From positions 310,001 to 374,000 of the forward strand of contig CAVQJL010000008.1 of NCBI GenBank assembly GCA_963712815.1: DNA of 64,000 nucleotides, in the 5' to 3' direction. This DNA comes from RPQJ01 sp963712815. Its GTDB lineage: Bacteria > Pseudomonadota > Gammaproteobacteria > Steroidobacterales > Steroidobacteraceae. Below, one piece after another: positions 36,814-45,026 of this stretch; position 1 is the first letter of the stretch, and the number at the start of each line of letters is the position of its first letter. Position numbers and translations under genes: made by a program. The notes beneath the pieces are model-generated. The model had not been told where the DNA came from, did not search any database, and saw only the letters and a program-made list of their open reading frames with translations.

Positions 36814-38448
36814 ATGCGCCTGCGCGTCATCGGCCGCCTCCTGCAGATCCAGCGCGTGCTCGTGCGGCACGGGCTCGACGAGATGATCCTCGCGGCCCAC
36901 CTGTTCCGGCCGCTGCGCTACGCGTTCTATCTCTCCCCCGCAACGTGGTTCGAGCGCAGCAAGGGCGGCACGCGAGGCGAACGCATCCGCCTCGCGCTCG
37001 AGGAGCTCGGACCCATCTTCGTGAAGTTCGGCCAGGCGCTCTCGACGCGACGCGACCTGCTGCCTGCCGACATCGCCGACGAGCTCGAGAAGCTGCAGGA
37101 CCGCGTGCCGCCGTTCCCGGGCGCCGAGGCCCGCGCCATCGTCGAGCGCGCCTACGGCCGGCCCGTGACCGAGGTGTTCGAGGATTTCGACGAGACGCCG
37201 CTCGCCGCCGCCTCGATCGCGCAGGTGCACACGGCCCGGCTGCGCAGCGGCGAGGAGGTCGTGGTCAAGGTCATCCGCCCCGGCGTGCGCGCGCTGATCG
37301 AGCGCGACCTCGAGGTCATGCACCAGCTCGCGCAGCTGGTGCTCGACTACGCGCGCGACGGCCACCGCCTGCGCCCGACCGAGGTCGTGAAGGAATACGA
37401 GAAGACCATCCTCGACGAGCTCGACCTGATGCGCGAGGCCGCCAACGCGGCACAGCTCGGCCGCAACTTTGCGGGCTCGGAGCTGCTGCACGTGCCGGCC
37501 GTGTACTGGGACTACTGTCGCCCCGAGGCGATGGTCATGGAGCGCATCCGGGGCGTCATGATCAGCGACATGGACGAGCTGCGACGCCGCGGCACCAACA
37601 TCCAGCGGCTCGCGGAGAACGGCGTCACGATCTTCTTCACCCAGATGCTGCGGCACAATTTCTTCCACGCCGACATGCATCCGGGCAACATCTTCGTGCT
37701 GCTCGGGGACCCGGAGCGCCCGAAGTACTGCGCCGTGGACTTCGGCATCGTGGGCACGCTCGACGCACGCGACCAGCACTACCTCGCCGAGAACTTCCTC
37801 GCGTTCTTCGATCGCGACTACAACCGCATCGCGAGGCTGCACGTGGACTCGGGCTGGGTGCCCGCCGAAACACGCGTCGACGAGCTCGAGGCGGCGGTGC
37901 GCACGGTCTGCGAGCCGATCTTCAACAAGCCGCTGTCGGAGATCTCCTTCGGCCAGGTGCTGCTGCGGCTGTTCGAGACCGCGCGGCGCTTCCAGATGAA
38001 GGTGCAGCCACAGCTCATCCTGCTGCAGAAGACCCTACTGCAGATCGAGGGGCTGGGTCGCCAGCTCTACCCCGAGCTCGACCTGTGGAAGACCGCGCAA
38101 CCGGTGCTCAAGGACTGGGCCGCGGACCGGCTGAGCGGGCGCAACCTCGCCGAGCAACTGCGCCGCCAGCTGCCGGATCTCAGCGAGTCGCTGCGCATGC
38201 TGCCGCAGGTGCTGCAGCAGGCCGTACAGCAGGCCTCCGAGGGCAACTTCCGCATCCGCATCGAGCAGGGGGGCATGGAGGAACTGCGGGCCGAGCTGCG
38301 CGCCGGCGCCCGGCGGCGCGACGCCACGATCGTGGGCGCCGTCGCCCTGCTCGGAGGGCTCGTCTGGCTGGCGGTCAACATCAACCCGTGGCCCGGCGTG
38401 GTGCTCTGCACGGCCGGGCTCATGACGGTCCTGCTCGGCCGCCGCTGA
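36814..38448 (+). CDS. ubiB: Ubiquinone biosynthesis atypical kinase UbiB
   Basis: A 544-residue UbiB/ADCK protein. The KxGQ-like motif appears as IFVKFGQALSTRRDLLP, the Ala-rich nucleotide loop as PLAAASIAQVHTA, the ion-pair Lys in EEVVVKVIRPG and the catalytic segment as HADMHPGNIFVL then AVDFGIVGTL. Two C-terminal membrane helices (about 496-541) anchor it. It acts as an ATPase that helps ubiquinone intermediates leave the membrane. Last gene of ubiEJB; converges with the thioesterase-like gene. Confidence 0.96.
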   Translation: MRLRVIGRLLQIQRVLVRHGLDEMILAAHLFRPLRYAFYLSPATWFERSKGGTRGERIRLALEELGPIFVKFGQALSTRRDLLPADIADELEKLQDRVPPFPGAEARAIVERAYGRPVTEVFEDFDETPLAAASIAQVHTARLRSGEEVVVKVIRPGVRALIERDLEVMHQLAQLVLDYARDGHRLRPTEVVKEYEKTILDELDLMREAANAAQLGRNFAGSELLHVPAVYWDYCRPEAMVMERIRGVMISDMDELRRRGTNIQRLAENGVTIFFTQMLRHNFFHADMHPGNIFVLLGDPERPKYCAVDFGIVGTLDARDQHYLAENFLAFFDRDYNRIARLHVDSGWVPAETRVDELEAAVRTVCEPIFNKPLSEISFGQVLLRLFETARRFQMKVQPQLILLQKTLLQIEGLGRQLYPELDLWKTAQPVLKDWAADRLSGRNLAEQLRRQLPDLSESLRMLPQVLQQAVQQASEGNFRIRIEQGGMEELRAELRAGARRRDATIVGAVALLGGLVWLAVNINPWPGVVLCTAGLMTVLLGRR

Positions 38449-38464
38449 GCAGCGGCGCTTGGGC

Positions 38465-39157
38465 TCACTTCATCTCGATCCATGTCGCCCGGGCGCGGGC
38501 GCAGAGTTCGCCCTCGCCATCGAAGATCGCCGTGCCTGCGAGGTGCCTGCGGCCTTCGGAGCCGATTCGCCAGCCGATCACTGTGCACGACTCGCCCACG
38601 CGCACGCGCCGGTCGAGGTGCGCCTGCATCTCCCCGAGCAACATCGCGCGGCGGCCGCCCGAGACCGCGAAGTAGCCCGGGCAGTCGAGCGCCGCCCAGT
38701 GGAACTCGACGGCGACCTTGCCGTCGCCGCGGTCGAGCGAGTCGGCCGGCAGCCAGGGACCCGCCACGACGCCGCTGTCGAGCATGCCGGGGAAGATCCT
38801 GAGCCCGTCGCCGCGCCGGCGATGCGGGCCGCAGACGAAGCAGTCCGGGAATGCGTGCTCGCGGAAACCGGCGTAGTGCTGCGACGCCCACACGGCCTGG
38901 ACATAGCCGGGCGGCGCAGGCACGTCGAGCTGGAGCTTCGCGGCGAAGCCGCGCGCGACCGGTCCCGCCGGGCCGCTGAGCAGCCATTCGCCCTCGCCAG
39001 CCGGCTCGAGCGCGAGCGGCGTGTCGAGCGGCGGCGGAGCGACCAGGCGCACCCGCAGGTCGGCGCGCAGCGTCGCCGCGATGAGGCCGCAGACGTAGCC
39101 GCCGTTGCCCGAGTCGGGCGGGCCCTTGAAGCGGCTTGCGATCGTCAGCGTGGTCAC
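38465..39157 (-). CDS. Hotdog-fold, acyl-CoA thioesterase-like protein
   Basis: A 230-residue protein starting with GTG and reading TLTIASRFKGPPDSGNGGYV; the Asn-Gly-Gly near residue 15 and the later FHWAALDCPGYFAVSG suggest a double hotdog fold of the thioesterase-like superfamily. A small Cys pair with basic residues (PDCFVCGPHRRRGDGL) sits mid-protein. Substrate unknown. The GTG start overlaps the stop of the DUF2007 gene by 4 bases, so the two form an operon. Confidence 0.6.
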   Translation of the reverse strand: MTTLTIASRFKGPPDSGNGGYVCGLIAATLRADLRVRLVAPPPLDTPLALEPAGEGEWLLSGPAGPVARGFAAKLQLDVPAPPGYVQAVWASQHYAGFREHAFPDCFVCGPHRRRGDGLRIFPGMLDSGVVAGPWLPADSLDRGDGKVAVEFHWAALDCPGYFAVSGGRRAMLLGEMQAHLDRRVRVGESCTVIGWRIGSEGRRHLAGTAIFDGEGELCARARATWIEMK

Positions 39158-39480
39158 GGCGCCTGCCCCGGTTCGGCCGGCACTCCCGCGCAGCGCCAGC
39201 ACTGCGCGAACTGCGGCTCGATGCACTCGCCGCAGCCTGGGCACAGCCAGGGCTCGGCCGGCTCGGCGGGCCGCAACGCCTGGTCGATCAGGCCGCGCGC
39301 GCGCAGCGCCTCGCCCGGCTGCCGCACCCACAGCTCGGGCCAGCACTCGACGAAGGGAATCTCGCCCATCGCGCCGGCGAGCCGCTCGTTGCGCACCACG
39401 CAGGCGATCCCCTCCGACTCGAGCAGGTTGCGCAGGTGCGCGATCTCGACGATGGACTCGGCAGTGTGGACCTTGCGCAT
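39154..39480 (-). CDS. DUF2007 putative signal-transducing protein with zinc ribbon
   Basis: A 108-residue protein. The N-terminal DUF2007 fold (VHTAESIVEIAHLRNLLESE, GIACVVRNERLAGAMGEIPF) resembles PII-like ferredoxin folds. The C-terminus adds a zinc-ribbon pattern, CPGCGECIEPQFAQCWRC. Role unknown. ATG at 39480 is the start matching family alignments. It is divergent from the SDR gene at 39510 with only 29 bases between, so the two promoters overlap. Confidence 0.8.
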   Translation of the reverse strand: MRKVHTAESIVEIAHLRNLLESEGIACVVRNERLAGAMGEIPFVECWPELWVRQPGEALRARGLIDQALRPAEPAEPWLCPGCGECIEPQFAQCWRCAGVPAEPGQAP

Positions 39481-39509
39481 GGACGGCGGGCCGCAGGTAG
39501 CATGGCACG

Positions 39510-40367
39510 ATGAGCGTCTCGAAGACCGCAACGATACTGGCCGGACGCTTCCCCGCAAAGCGCGCCTTCATCACCGGCGCCGCGAGCGGGCTCGGCCGGG
39601 CGATCGGCGCCGAACTCGCGACCGAGGGCTGGCGGCTCGGGCTGCTCGACCTCTCCGCGCAAAGGCTCGTCGAGGCCGAAGCAGGCCTGCGTGCTGCAGG
39701 CGCCGTCACCTCGGCCTACGCGGGCGATGTCGCGTGCGAGTCGTTCGTCGCGGCCTCGGTCGCCGATTTCGCAGCGGGTGCGAACGGTCTGGACCTGATC
39801 GTGAACAACGCCGGTGTCGCGGCCGCCGGCCCCGCGGAGACCACGCCACCCGCGGACTGGCGCTGGATCGTGGACATCAACCTGCTCGGCGTCGTCTGGG
39901 GCTGCCAGGCGGCGTTGCCCCGCATGCGCGATGCGCGCGCCGGCCTCGTCCTGAACGTGGCGAGTTCGGCGGGCTTCGCCGCGGCGCCGCAGATGTCCGC
40001 GTACAACGCGACCAAGGCCGCGGTCATCTCGCTCAGCGAGACGCTCGCTGCCGAGCTGACCGGGTCGGGCGTGCAGGTGTCGGTCGCGATGCCGGGCTTC
40101 TTCCGCACGGGCCTGCTCGAGACGATGCGCGCCCCGGCGGAGGCCGGCGCCCTGGCGCGCCGCCTGATGGACGGTTCCTCGCACGATGCGACCGCTGCGG
40201 CACGCGCCATACTGGGCGCGGCCGCGGCCGGCGACCTGTACATCCCGTGGCCCGGCGAATACCGCCTGGCGTGGCGCCTGAAGCGACTGTTCCCGCGATG
40301 GTTCGTCAGGCGCGTCGCACGGTTGCGCAACGATCGCGAGGTACCGGGAAGTCCACCCCCAGGATGA
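39510..40367 (+). CDS. Short-chain dehydrogenase/reductase (SDR)
   Basis: A 285-residue classical SDR: cofactor motif TGAASGLGRAIG, NNAG (IVNNAGVAAAG), catalytic Ser region LNVASSAGFAA and Y-x3-K (SAYNATKAAVISL). The C-terminus is basic (WRLKRLFPRWFVRRVARLRN). Substrate unknown. TAGCAT ends six bases before the ATG and no ribosome binding site is seen, so it is probably leaderless. The 3' end overlaps the convergent peptidase gene by 62 bases. Confidence 0.88.
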   Translation: MSVSKTATILAGRFPAKRAFITGAASGLGRAIGAELATEGWRLGLLDLSAQRLVEAEAGLRAAGAVTSAYAGDVACESFVAASVADFAAGANGLDLIVNNAGVAAAGPAETTPPADWRWIVDINLLGVVWGCQAALPRMRDARAGLVLNVASSAGFAAAPQMSAYNATKAAVISLSETLAAELTGSGVQVSVAMPGFFRTGLLETMRAPAEAGALARRLMDGSSHDATAAARAILGAAAAGDLYIPWPGEYRLAWRLKRLFPRWFVRRVARLRNDREVPGSPPPG

Positions 40368-41016
40368 AGCGGGTGTAGATCTCCGGCAGGCGCTCGAGCA
40401 CGCTCTCGCGCCCGAGGATCTCGCTGCCCGCGATCGCGCGACGCAGCACGGGCAGCGTCAGCGTTTCGAGCGCCGGCGCGGCGACCGGCCAGTAGCTCAA
40501 GTGCCAGGGCTCCGCGCCCGCCCCGCCGTGGCCGGTTGCATAGGGTCGGTAGAAGCCGAAGCGCGCCATGTTCTCGTCGAGCCAGGGCGTGAGCCGCCCG
40601 AAGACGCCATCCGGCGCGTATTCCTCCGGCACGAGTTGCACACGGTAGTCCGGCGGCAGCGCGGCCGCGTCGATGACGTCCACGTCCGTGCCCCAGTGGT
40701 GACGGCTGCCGCCCGGCAGCGCCGACCAGCACAGGATGGCGTCGATGCGCCCGGCATCATCGAGGGTCGTCGCATCCACCGGGCAGCCCTCGCGATCGAG
40801 CAGCGGCCGCTCGCCGCACCATTTGCCGTTCCAGATCGCGAGCTGACGTTCGAAGTCGCGGAATCCGGAGGCTGCGACGAGGTCGATGCCGGCGGCGCTG
40901 GCGGCGTCCCGCATTGCAAGAAACGACGTGATCGCGCCGAAATGCATCGCGCAACGCGGCTGGTCGAGCGCGACGATGTGGGTTCGGGCGCGACCGGTGA
41001 TCTCGAGTTCGTTCAT
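40306..41016 (-). CDS. M15-family D-alanyl-D-alanine carboxypeptidase (VanY/LAS type)
   Basis: A 236-residue zinc peptidase of the LAS group. Metal ligands read S-RHHWGTDVDVID (His and Asp) and EPWHLSYWP (Glu and His); AASGFRDFERQLAIWNGKW is the substrate-proximal region. It trims D-Ala-D-Ala from peptidoglycan stems or dipeptides. No signal peptide is visible, so either export is unusual or the enzyme is cytoplasmic. It is convergent and overlapping with the SDR gene. Confidence 0.82.
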   Translation of the reverse strand: MNELEITGRARTHIVALDQPRCAMHFGAITSFLAMRDAASAAGIDLVAASGFRDFERQLAIWNGKWCGERPLLDREGCPVDATTLDDAGRIDAILCWSALPGGSRHHWGTDVDVIDAAALPPDYRVQLVPEEYAPDGVFGRLTPWLDENMARFGFYRPYATGHGGAGAEPWHLSYWPVAAPALETLTLPVLRRAIAGSEILGRESVLERLPEIYTRFILGVDFPVPRDRCATVRRA

Positions 41017-41168
41017 GCGCTGTCTGCCTCGGGCGCAAGCATAGCCGAGACGGCGGCCCGAGCCCGATCTCGTGCGCAGCGCCTATGGCGACTATGATGG
41101 TTGGCAGACTGCAACGATCAGAATCGGTTATTCACCGCAGGGGGACTGCTACGGCAGGTCCGAGCGCC

Positions 41169-43319
41169 ATGCGCAGCATTCGCCTCAGGACGCGCTACGT
41201 GCTCACGGTGCTGGCCGTGGGCCTGCTGCTGACCGTGGCACTCGCGCTCGTGAACGTGGCCGGCGAGGAGCACGCCCGGGAGCACCTCCTCGCAGTGCTC
41301 GATGCAGCCGAGCTGGAACCGGCGACCGACCCTGCCGTGGCGCTTTCGGGCCTACGGCAGCAGGTGCTCGCCCTCGTCCCCCACTTCTACGCCTCGCGGT
41401 TGCCGCTCATCTTCGGCATCGGCATCGGCCTGTCGCTGCTCGCCGCATGGCTCACGGCGGTCCTCATCGCGCGGATCGACCGGGCAATGACCGGGCTCGC
41501 GGCGAGCGCGGAGCGCATCGGCCGCGGTCTCACCACCGAGCCGGTGCGGGGCAGCGGGGTGCCCGAGATCGCCGCCCTCGAGCGGGCGCTCGAGGGCATG
41601 CGCCAGGCGCTCGCGAATACCACCATATCGCGCGATTACCTCGACACGCTGCTCAACAGCATGAGCGACGCGGTGCTGGTGGTGGCGCCCGACGGCTGCG
41701 TGCGAACGGTCAACGCGGCCGCCGCGGAAATGCTCGGCAACGACCGCGAATCACTCGCTGGCGTGGAGTTCGAGTCGCTCGTCGCCGAGCCACACCGCGA
41801 CGCCTTCGTGGCCGCGAAGATGCTCGCCGGTCCGGGCGAGACCGTGGTGCGTACGGGGACCGGCCAGACCATCCCGGTCTCGGTGCGCAGCTCCGAGATC
41901 TCGAGCGCCGACGCGGCCTTCCAGGGCACGATCTACGTGCTGCGCGACATCACGGAGCGCAAGCGGGCCGAGAGGCGCATCCGCTACCTCGCCCGCTTCG
42001 ACATGCTGACCAAGATGCCGAACCGCATGCAGTTCCAGCACCTGCTGCAGCAGGCTATCGCGCGCAGCCGGCGCGGATCGAGCGGACTTGCGCTGCTGTA
42101 CGTGGACGTGGACCACTTCAAGGAGATCAACGACACGTTCGGACACGCCGCCGGCGACCGCGTGCTCGAGACGCTGAGCGAGCGGCTCATCCGGGCGCTG
42201 CCGAAGGAATCGGTGGTCGGACGGCTCGCCGGGGACGAATTCGCGGCGTTCCTCGACGGCGCCGACAGCCCGGACACGCGGCGCGAGCAGGCCGATACGA
42301 TCGCCGGGCTGCTGCTGAAGGAAATATCGCGTCCGCTGCACGTCGGCGAGCACGAGATCGACGTGACGGCGAGCATCGGCATCGCCGACTGCCCTGGCGA
42401 CGCGGACAACGTCATCGACCTGATCCGCTGCGCGGATGCTGCGATGTACCACGCAAAGCGTGCCGGGCGGAACTGCCACGTGTTCTACACGCCCGAGATG
42501 AACGCCGCGGCCGTGGAGCGGCTGCTGCTCAAGAGCAAGCTGCGCCGCGCGCTGGAGCGCGATGAGTTCGTGCTGCGCTACCAGCCGAAGGTGGACCTCT
42601 TCACGGACAAGGTGGTGGGCGCGGAAGCGCTGCTGCGCTGGCGGCTGCCTGGTCACGGCGAGATCGCCCCGGCGCAGTTCATTCCGCTCGCAGAGGAATC
42701 ACGCCTGATCCTCGACATCGGGGCGTGGGTGCTCGACCACGTCTGCGGCGACTACGCCGAATGGCGCCGGCAGGTCACCGATCCGGGCCGCATCGCGATC
42801 AATCTCTCGCTCAAGGAACTCAGCCAGGCGAGCTTCATTCCGCGCTGCCGCTCGGTGTTCGAGAAGCACGGCGTGTCGCCGGCCTGCGTCGAACTCGAGA
42901 TCACGGAGACCACGCTGATGATGGACGCGGAGCACACCCTGCCGCTGCTCGACGAGCTCAAGGCCATGGGCGTGCACCTGTCGATCGACGACTTCGGCAC
43001 CGGCTACTCGAGCCTGAGCGCCCTGCAGCAGTTCCCGATCGGCACGCTCAAGATCGACCAGTCGTTCGTGCGCAATGCCAGCAGGGACCCGGACGACGCG
43101 ACGATCGTGCGCTCCATCATCGACATGGGCAGGTCGCTCGGGCTCGACGTGCTCGCCGAGGGCATCGAGACCGAGGAGCAGCGCCGCTTCCTGGTGGACA
43201 GCGGCTGCCAGTACGGCCAGGGCCGGTTGTTCGGCGAGCCGGTATCCGCCGAGGCGTTCCTCGATCTGGTGGTTCGTCAGGAGACCGGCAAGTACCCCGT
43301 CCTGCGACTGCCCGCGTGA
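41169..43319 (+). CDS. Membrane PAS-GGDEF-EAL cyclic-di-GMP protein
   Basis: A 716-residue signalling protein from the ATG at 41169. Two membrane helices (about 10-30 and 75-100) flank a short periplasmic segment, followed by a HAMP-like linker, a PAS domain (about 150-270, LLNSMSDAVLVVAPDGCVRT), a GGDEF domain with the variant A354-GDEF and an EAL domain (E486-ALLRW, DDFGTGYSSLSALQ, LKIDQSFV). The EAL motifs look complete, so phosphodiesterase activity is likely. The GGDEF variant AGDEF may be active or only bind GTP. A longer start at 41085 is possible; TATGAT at 41093-41098 may be the promoter. Confidence 0.9.
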   Translation: MRSIRLRTRYVLTVLAVGLLLTVALALVNVAGEEHAREHLLAVLDAAELEPATDPAVALSGLRQQVLALVPHFYASRLPLIFGIGIGLSLLAAWLTAVLIARIDRAMTGLAASAERIGRGLTTEPVRGSGVPEIAALERALEGMRQALANTTISRDYLDTLLNSMSDAVLVVAPDGCVRTVNAAAAEMLGNDRESLAGVEFESLVAEPHRDAFVAAKMLAGPGETVVRTGTGQTIPVSVRSSEISSADAAFQGTIYVLRDITERKRAERRIRYLARFDMLTKMPNRMQFQHLLQQAIARSRRGSSGLALLYVDVDHFKEINDTFGHAAGDRVLETLSERLIRALPKESVVGRLAGDEFAAFLDGADSPDTRREQADTIAGLLLKEISRPLHVGEHEIDVTASIGIADCPGDADNVIDLIRCADAAMYHAKRAGRNCHVFYTPEMNAAAVERLLLKSKLRRALERDEFVLRYQPKVDLFTDKVVGAEALLRWRLPGHGEIAPAQFIPLAEESRLILDIGAWVLDHVCGDYAEWRRQVTDPGRIAINLSLKELSQASFIPRCRSVFEKHGVSPACVELEITETTLMMDAEHTLPLLDELKAMGVHLSIDDFGTGYSSLSALQQFPIGTLKIDQSFVRNASRDPDDATIVRSIIDMGRSLGLDVLAEGIETEEQRRFLVDSGCQYGQGRLFGEPVSAEAFLDLVVRQETGKYPVLRLPA

Positions 43320-43334
43320 ATCGGCAGCCGGCTT

Positions 43335-43369
43335 GAGTCCAAAAAAACAGGGCGGGATTGCTCCCGCCC
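43335..43369 (-). terminator. Intrinsic terminator oriented on the - strand
   Basis: GGGCGGGA (43350-43357) and TCCCGCCC (43362-43369) form a perfect 8-bp stem with a 4-base loop. A run of seven A residues (43341-43347) lies on the left, so the T-run belongs to the - strand and the hairpin terminates leftward transcription. Yet both flanking genes are on the + strand. On the + strand no T-run follows. Confidence 0.7.
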
Positions 43370-43421
43370 AAACGGGGGTCATCTATGACGTGGCAGAGAT
43401 TAGCTGCCTGACCCTGCTCTG

Positions 43422-43484
43422 TCAAGCTTTTGTATAGCTTGAATCCAGACAAATTGTGGGACTCCTGTTCAGTCTGTGTATAAT
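43422..43484 (+). promoter_or_regulatory. Promoter and candidate operator of the MerR-B12 regulator
   Basis: TATAAT (43479-43484) is a perfect -10 box ending six bases before the ATG. TTGTGG (43454-43459) is a possible -35 at the 19-base spacing typical of MerR-controlled promoters. Just upstream TCAAGCT (43422-43428) and AGCTTGA (43436-43442) form a perfect 7-bp inverted repeat with a 7-base spacer, a plausible binding site for the regulator. Confidence 0.6.
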
Positions 43485-43490
43485 TTTTCC

Positions 43491-44378
43491 ATGTACTCGA
43501 TCAAGGCCGTCGCCCAGGCCACCGGCCTGACCGTGGAAACTCTTCGCGCCTGGGAGCGCCGTTATGCGGTCGTCAGCCCGGTGCGCGATGCTTCCGGGCG
43601 GCGCGTCTATCGGCCCGAGGACGTGCTGCGGCTGCGACGGTTGCGCGAGGCGACCGAGCGGGGCCACCCGATCAGCCGGCTCGCACCGCTGAGCGACGAG
43701 CGCCTCGCGGCCCTGCTCGACGCGCCGCCGGACCAGCGTGCGCAGGGGACGGCCCATGCCCTGGTCGAACGCATCCTCGAGGCCGCGCAGGAGTTCCGCG
43801 CGGCCGACTGCGAGCAGGCGATCACGCTCGCCATAGCCGTGCTGCCGCCGCAGCGGCTGGTGAGCGATGTGCTGCAGCCCCTGCTGCGCGAGATCGGGGA
43901 GCGCTGGCATCGCGGCGAACTGTCGATCGCCCACGAACGGCTCGTGTCGAAGATCGTGGCACGGCACGTAGGGCTGATGCTCGACGCCTACGACCGGGCC
44001 GCGCGCCGCGAAGCGATCGTGTTCGCGACGCTGCAGGGCGAACGCCACGAACTGGGTCTGCTCATGGCGGCAATGATCTGCGCCAGCCGCGGTTTCAAGG
44101 TCCAGTATCTCGGCGCCGACTTGCCTGCCGAGGAGATCGCCCGCTTCGCCCGCGAGTTCGGCGCATCGATCGTCGCGCTCAGCGTCGTGTGGCGGGACGG
44201 GGTCAGCGACCTGACGGCGCAGCTCGCCGAGCTGGCCACGGCGCTGCCGCCCGGCACGGCGATCTGGATCGGCGGATCGGCAAGCCCCGTGCTGGCCCAC
44301 GAGCCACTGCCGGCGTGCTGCCTGCTGCTGCGCGACAGCGCCGAGTTCGAGCAGCGGCTCGAACTGCGGCCCCACTGA
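43491..44378 (+). CDS. MerR-family regulator with cobalamin-binding domain (CarH/LitR-like)
   Basis: A 295-residue regulator. The MerR winged helix (MYSIKAVAQATGLTVETLRA, WERRYAVVSPVRDASGRRVY) is followed by a helical B12-binding cap (about 85-170) and a Rossmann-like B12 domain with E184-R-H186-ELG, the E/DxHxxG cobalamin motif. In the light sensor CarH the cap carries W-x9-E-H; here it is W139-x9-E149-R150, so the upper histidine ligand is lost and the adjacent residue is H148. Light sensing by the CarH mechanism is therefore doubtful. ATG 43491 is chosen; the transcript appears leaderless. Confidence 0.85.
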   Translation: MYSIKAVAQATGLTVETLRAWERRYAVVSPVRDASGRRVYRPEDVLRLRRLREATERGHPISRLAPLSDERLAALLDAPPDQRAQGTAHALVERILEAAQEFRAADCEQAITLAIAVLPPQRLVSDVLQPLLREIGERWHRGELSIAHERLVSKIVARHVGLMLDAYDRAARREAIVFATLQGERHELGLLMAAMICASRGFKVQYLGADLPAEEIARFAREFGASIVALSVVWRDGVSDLTAQLAELATALPPGTAIWIGGSASPVLAHEPLPACCLLLRDSAEFEQRLELRPH

Positions 44379-44411
44379 ATCCTCTCGGTTTCGCCCCGGC
44401 AGGAGCGCGAA

Positions 44412-45026
44412 TCACTGCGCCGGGTTCGGATCCACCTCGCGCAGCCAGGCCGCCAGCGTCTGCACGGCTTCCGCGGTGGCGCGCTGGTACGCATCGAGCA
44501 CCGCATCGCGGCGGTTGTCCGCGGCGGCGACCTCGGACGAGGCCAGGATGCTCGACACACGTCGCGCCCGTGGCGGATCCACCAGCGTGGCCTGGAACTC
44601 CACGCGAACGGACGGCGCGGCGCCACCGGCGGCGTACACCGCCTCGAAGCGACGCAGCTCCAGGTCGAGAAGCAGGTCTGCCGGGACGCGGCTCGGCGCC
44701 GCGAGGACCACCTCGTAGCGCCCGTCCGATTGCAGCGCGCGGACGATCAGCGCCTGCAGCATCTGCGGTGCGGGCTCGGACCAGCGAATGCCGGCGAAGT
44801 AGTCGAAGCGGTTGTCGGGCTGCACGACGGCGATGCGCTCGGTGTCGAGCGAGACCGCGGCCCGCGGGCGCGCCACACCGAGCGCGAGCGGCAGTCGCGC
44901 GGCGCCGCCGGCGGCTTCGGCCAACTCGAGGCGGTAGATTTCCGGCGCTTCGCCCGACGGCCCGAGCAGCGTGCTCGCGCAGCCGGCGCAGGCCAGGGCC
45001 AGCGCCATCAGCAATGCCAGCCTCAC
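44412..45026 (-). CDS. ABC-type transport auxiliary lipoprotein (PqiC/DUF330-like)
   Basis: A 204-residue lipoprotein. The signal peptide ends in a lipobox LACAGC (Cys at about 16). IYRLELAEAAGG, LPLALGVARPRAAVSLDTER and IRWSEPAPQMLQALIVRAL match the auxiliary lipoprotein family that accompanies MCE systems. It would be an outer- or inner-membrane anchored periplasmic partner of the MlaD-like protein. GTG start overlapping the mlaD-like stop by 4 bases. It closes the operon; no mlaC or mlaB follows. Confidence 0.87.
   Translation of the reverse strand: MRLALLMALALACAGCASTLLGPSGEAPEIYRLELAEAAGGAARLPLALGVARPRAAVSLDTERIAVVQPDNRFDYFAGIRWSEPAPQMLQALIVRALQSDGRYEVVLAAPSRVPADLLLDLELRRFEAVYAAGGAAPSVRVEFQATLVDPPRARRVSSILASSEVAAADNRRDAVLDAYQRATAEAVQTLAAWLREVDPNPAQ

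Noticed and set aside
38441..38456. GCCGCTG/CAGCGGC hairpin between ubiB and the thioesterase-like gene as a terminator
   Set aside because: The loop is only two bases between arms, there is no T-run on either strand, and it overlaps the ubiB stop.
43491..44378. Calling the MerR-B12 protein a CarH photoreceptor
   Set aside because: The W-x9-E-H motif has Arg in place of the key His, and no light-response genes are adjacent.
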